Below are positions 21,588 through 23,354 of a stretch of 23,354 bases of DNA, one piece after another. The notes under the pieces were generated by a model that saw only the letters and a program-made list of their open reading frames with translations, did not search any database and was not told where the DNA came from. Within the stretch, counting starts at the first letter, position 1; every line of letters starts with the position of its first letter. Both the position numbers and the translations under genes were made by a program. This stretch comes from Candidatus Cloacimonadota bacterium (lineage in GTDB: Bacteria > Cloacimonadota > Cloacimonadia > Cloacimonadales > Cloacimonadaceae): NCBI GenBank assembly GCA_023421135.1, contig JAEZUG010000042.1:1-23354 (forward strand), in the 5' to 3' direction.

Positions 21588-23354
21588 GCACCGGCTCTGA
21601 AGCGTGAGATTCGCATAGCATTAAAGACAGCCAGAATAGTCACTCCGACGTCTGCAATCACTGCTTCCCAGAGATTTCCCAAGCCCAAAGCTCCGGCGAT
21701 CATCACCAGTACTTTCAAGCCCAAAGCCAGCACGATGTTCTGGATAATGATCAAGTGGGTACGATGCGAGATCCTCACTGCTGTCACGAGTTGCTCGGGT
21801 TTATCCTGCAGGAGAACTATATCAGCTGCTTCGATGGAAGCGGCGTTACCCAGCTCTCCCATGGCGATACCCAGATCAGCCCGGCTGAGCACTGGAGCGT
21901 CATTCAGGCCATCGCCAACATAGGCAGTAAGCCCCTCTGTGCGCGCCATCACTTCCTCCAGCCTCTGCAGCTTCTCTTCCGGGACTAGCTCGGCGTGATA
22001 CTCATCCAGTTGCAAGGCTTCTGCCACTTGTCCGGCTTTGGTGATTTGATCTCCGGAGAGCATCACGTGCCGCTGGGCACCCTCCTGCTTCAGCTCTTTC
22101 AAGGCTTGTGCCATGGAGCTTTTGATCTCGTCTGTAAAGCTGATATAGCCTTGATAGAGATGATTCTTCACAGCATAGATAGCAGTGGATTGGGCTGGTG
22201 AGATGGGCATGGTGTAGCCCAGGCTGCGGATCAGCCCCAGAGAACCTACCAGATACTCATCTCCAGCATAACGCATCAGGATGCCTTTACCGGGAAACTC
22301 TGTATACTCTTCGATATCTGAAACGTTCATTTCTGTTTGATAAGCCTTTTTCACCGCCAGAGCCAGAGGATGGGCGGAACTGAATTCACAGCGATAAACA
22401 CTTTCCCAGAGCTCGTCTTCTTTTACTCCGGGCTCGGTGAAAACCACTCCCGGGCTGAGTTTTCCGGTGGTGAGAGTGCCGGTCTTATCGAAGACAAAGC
22501 TTTTAACCTGGCGGAGTGCATCCAGATAGCTGGAGCCTTTTATGATGATGCCATGTTTGGCTGCTAAACCGATGGCGATATAGTAAGTGAGCGGGATGGC
22601 AATCACAAAAGCGCAAGGACAGGAGACGATCAGAAAGATCAAAGCCCGCGGCAACCAGAGTTCCAGAGAAGCTCCCAGAAGCACCGGGATCACTACTAAA
22701 AGAGCTGCCATGATCACAACAATTGGTGTATAGATGGTAGCGAAGCGGGTGATGAATTTCTCCGTGGTGGATTTCTTCTGTGAGGCGTTCTCGATCAGGT
22801 TCAGGATGCGGGCAACGGCGCTTTCGGCTTCCGGAGCAGTTACTTCCAGCTCCAACCTGCCGGATAGATTCACAAATCCTGCCAGAACGGTTGATCCCGG
22901 CTCAACGGGTTGAGGCTCGGATTCTCCAGTCAGAGAGGAACTGTCTATACTGGATCTTCCCTTGAGCACAATGCTATCCAGAGGAACCCGGTCTCCGGGA
23001 TTGACCACGATGATCTCTCCCTTGTTTATCTCGCCAGTCTTCTTTTCTATTAGCTTCCCGTCCTGCAACAGCAGAGCTTTCTCCGGTTTGGAGGCCACCA
23101 TACCACGGATCAGGTTGCGGGATCTATTCACCGCCTTGGTCTCAAAATACTGGCCTATTTCATAAAGCAGCATCACTGCTGCGGCTTCGGTGTATTCTCC
23201 CAGCCAGATGGCTCCGAAGCTGGCAATGGTCATCAGAAAATGCTCGTCGAATACCCGGAGTTTGTAGAGCTTCTTAAAGGCGTTTAGAATCACTCTGTGG
23301 CCGATCAGCGCCCAAGCTAGCCACACAGAGATCAGGGCTGCACTATCTTTGAGC
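21584..23354 (-). CDS. zntA: Zn2+/Cd2+/Pb2+-type P1B ATPase (ZntA/CadA group), N-terminus outside window
   Basis: This heavy-metal efflux pump of the inner membrane is open to the window edge; about 589 C-terminal residues are visible, and any N-terminal metal-binding domain lies outside. Counting from the in-frame GTG at 23326, TGES is at 133-136 (actuator), the SCPCA transport motif at 235-239, DKTGTLT at 280-286 (phosphorylated Asp), HP at 319-320, and GDGLNDAP at 471-478. Near the end, GLKVLVM (K538) and IADVGVTIL (D559) are 21 residues apart, like the Lys/Asp pair of ZntA (K693 and D714) that marks the Zn/Cd/Pb subgroup. Copper-type pumps lack this pair. No metal regulator gene is visible in the window. 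It ends 81 bp before thrS and is not obviously co-transcribed with it. Confidence 0.9.
   Translation of the reverse strand, partial: LKDSAALISVWLAWALIGHRVILNAFKKLYKLRVFDEHFLMTIASFGAIWLGEYTEAAAVMLLYEIGQYFETKAVNRSRNLIRGMVASKPEKALLLQDGKLIEKKTGEINKGEIIVVNPGDRVPLDSIVLKGRSSIDSSSLTGESEPQPVEPGSTVLAGFVNLSGRLELEVTAPEAESAVARILNLIENASQKKSTTEKFITRFATIYTPIVVIMAALLVVIPVLLGASLELWLPRALIFLIVSCPCAFVIAIPLTYYIAIGLAAKHGIIIKGSSYLDALRQVKSFVFDKTGTLTTGKLSPGVVFTEPGVKEDELWESVYRCEFSSAHPLALAVKKAYQTEMNVSDIEEYTEFPGKGILMRYAGDEYLVGSLGLIRSLGYTMPISPAQSTAIYAVKNHLYQGYISFTDEIKSSMAQALKELKQEGAQRHVMLSGDQITKAGQVAEALQLDEYHAELVPEEKLQRLEEVMARTEGLTAYVGDGLNDAPVLSRADLGIAMGELGNAASIEAADIVLLQDKPEQLVTAVRISHRTHLIIIQNIVLALGLKVLVMIAGALGLGNLWEAVIADVGVTILAVFNAMRISRFRAGA

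Overview
This looks like a chromosomal segment of an anaerobic, diderm (Gram-negative) bacterium, most plausibly Candidatus Cloacimonadota or a close FCB-group relative. That placement is inference. It rests on two tandem exported proteins with FlgD-Ig-like/type IX-secretion-style C-terminal tails at the left end, an arabinose-5-phosphate isomerase (Kdo/LPS pathway), and a multi-cluster Fe-S amino-acid dehydrogenase-like flavoprotein pair. I see no phage, insertion sequence, CRISPR array, tRNA or rRNA.

Layout. (1) 1-1172 (+): the 3' end of one exported protein with a FlgD-like tail, then a second exported beta-helix protein that is broken by an out-of-frame internal deletion. (2) 1442-2395 (-): a DUF523-DUF1722 (YbgA-type) protein. 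(3) 2591-5820 (+): a two-gene operon for a 690-residue Fe-S/FAD/NAD(P) oxidoreductase and a 384-residue DAO-family flavoprotein. It is followed by six copies of a 7-bp repeat and a long hairpin. (4) 9864-5957 (-): an operon of a six-helix membrane protein, trmB, a GAF/HD-GYP phosphodiesterase and a tRNA-dihydrouridine synthase. (5) 9962-17201 (+), divergent from (4): ftsY, a giant Dna2-like nuclease-helicase, a DUF3467 protein, then secD and secF, closed by a strong bidirectional hairpin terminator. (6) 17202-17599: a 398-bp gap holding four 11-bp iterons. (7) 21502-17600 (-): thrS, kdsD and an APH-fold kinase; thrS and kdsD share an ATGA overlap. (8) 23354-21584 (-): a Zn/Cd/Pb-type P1B ATPase whose N-terminus lies outside the window.

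How the genes fit together. ftsY and secDF both serve membrane-protein targeting and translocation, so region 5 is partly a protein-export block with a DNA-repair-like enzyme embedded in it. Region 4 couples two tRNA-modification enzymes with a cyclic-di-nucleotide hydrolase. Region 3 probably oxidises an amino acid or secondary amine and passes electrons through several Fe-S centres, which would suit an amino-acid fermenter; the substrate cannot be read from sequence.

The most unusual items are the 1083-residue helicase and the broken beta-helix gene. The helicase joins an HEPN/DUF4145-like N-terminus to a RecB/Cas4-type nuclease and a UPF1/DNA2-type SF1 helicase. It appears to lack the Fe-S cysteines of Dna2/Cas4 and has no ordinary start codon. 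Lesser points are the 11-bp iterons, the heptamer array with hairpin, and an HD-GYP domain split by an insert of about 110 residues. I did not find a clearly new multi-gene system.
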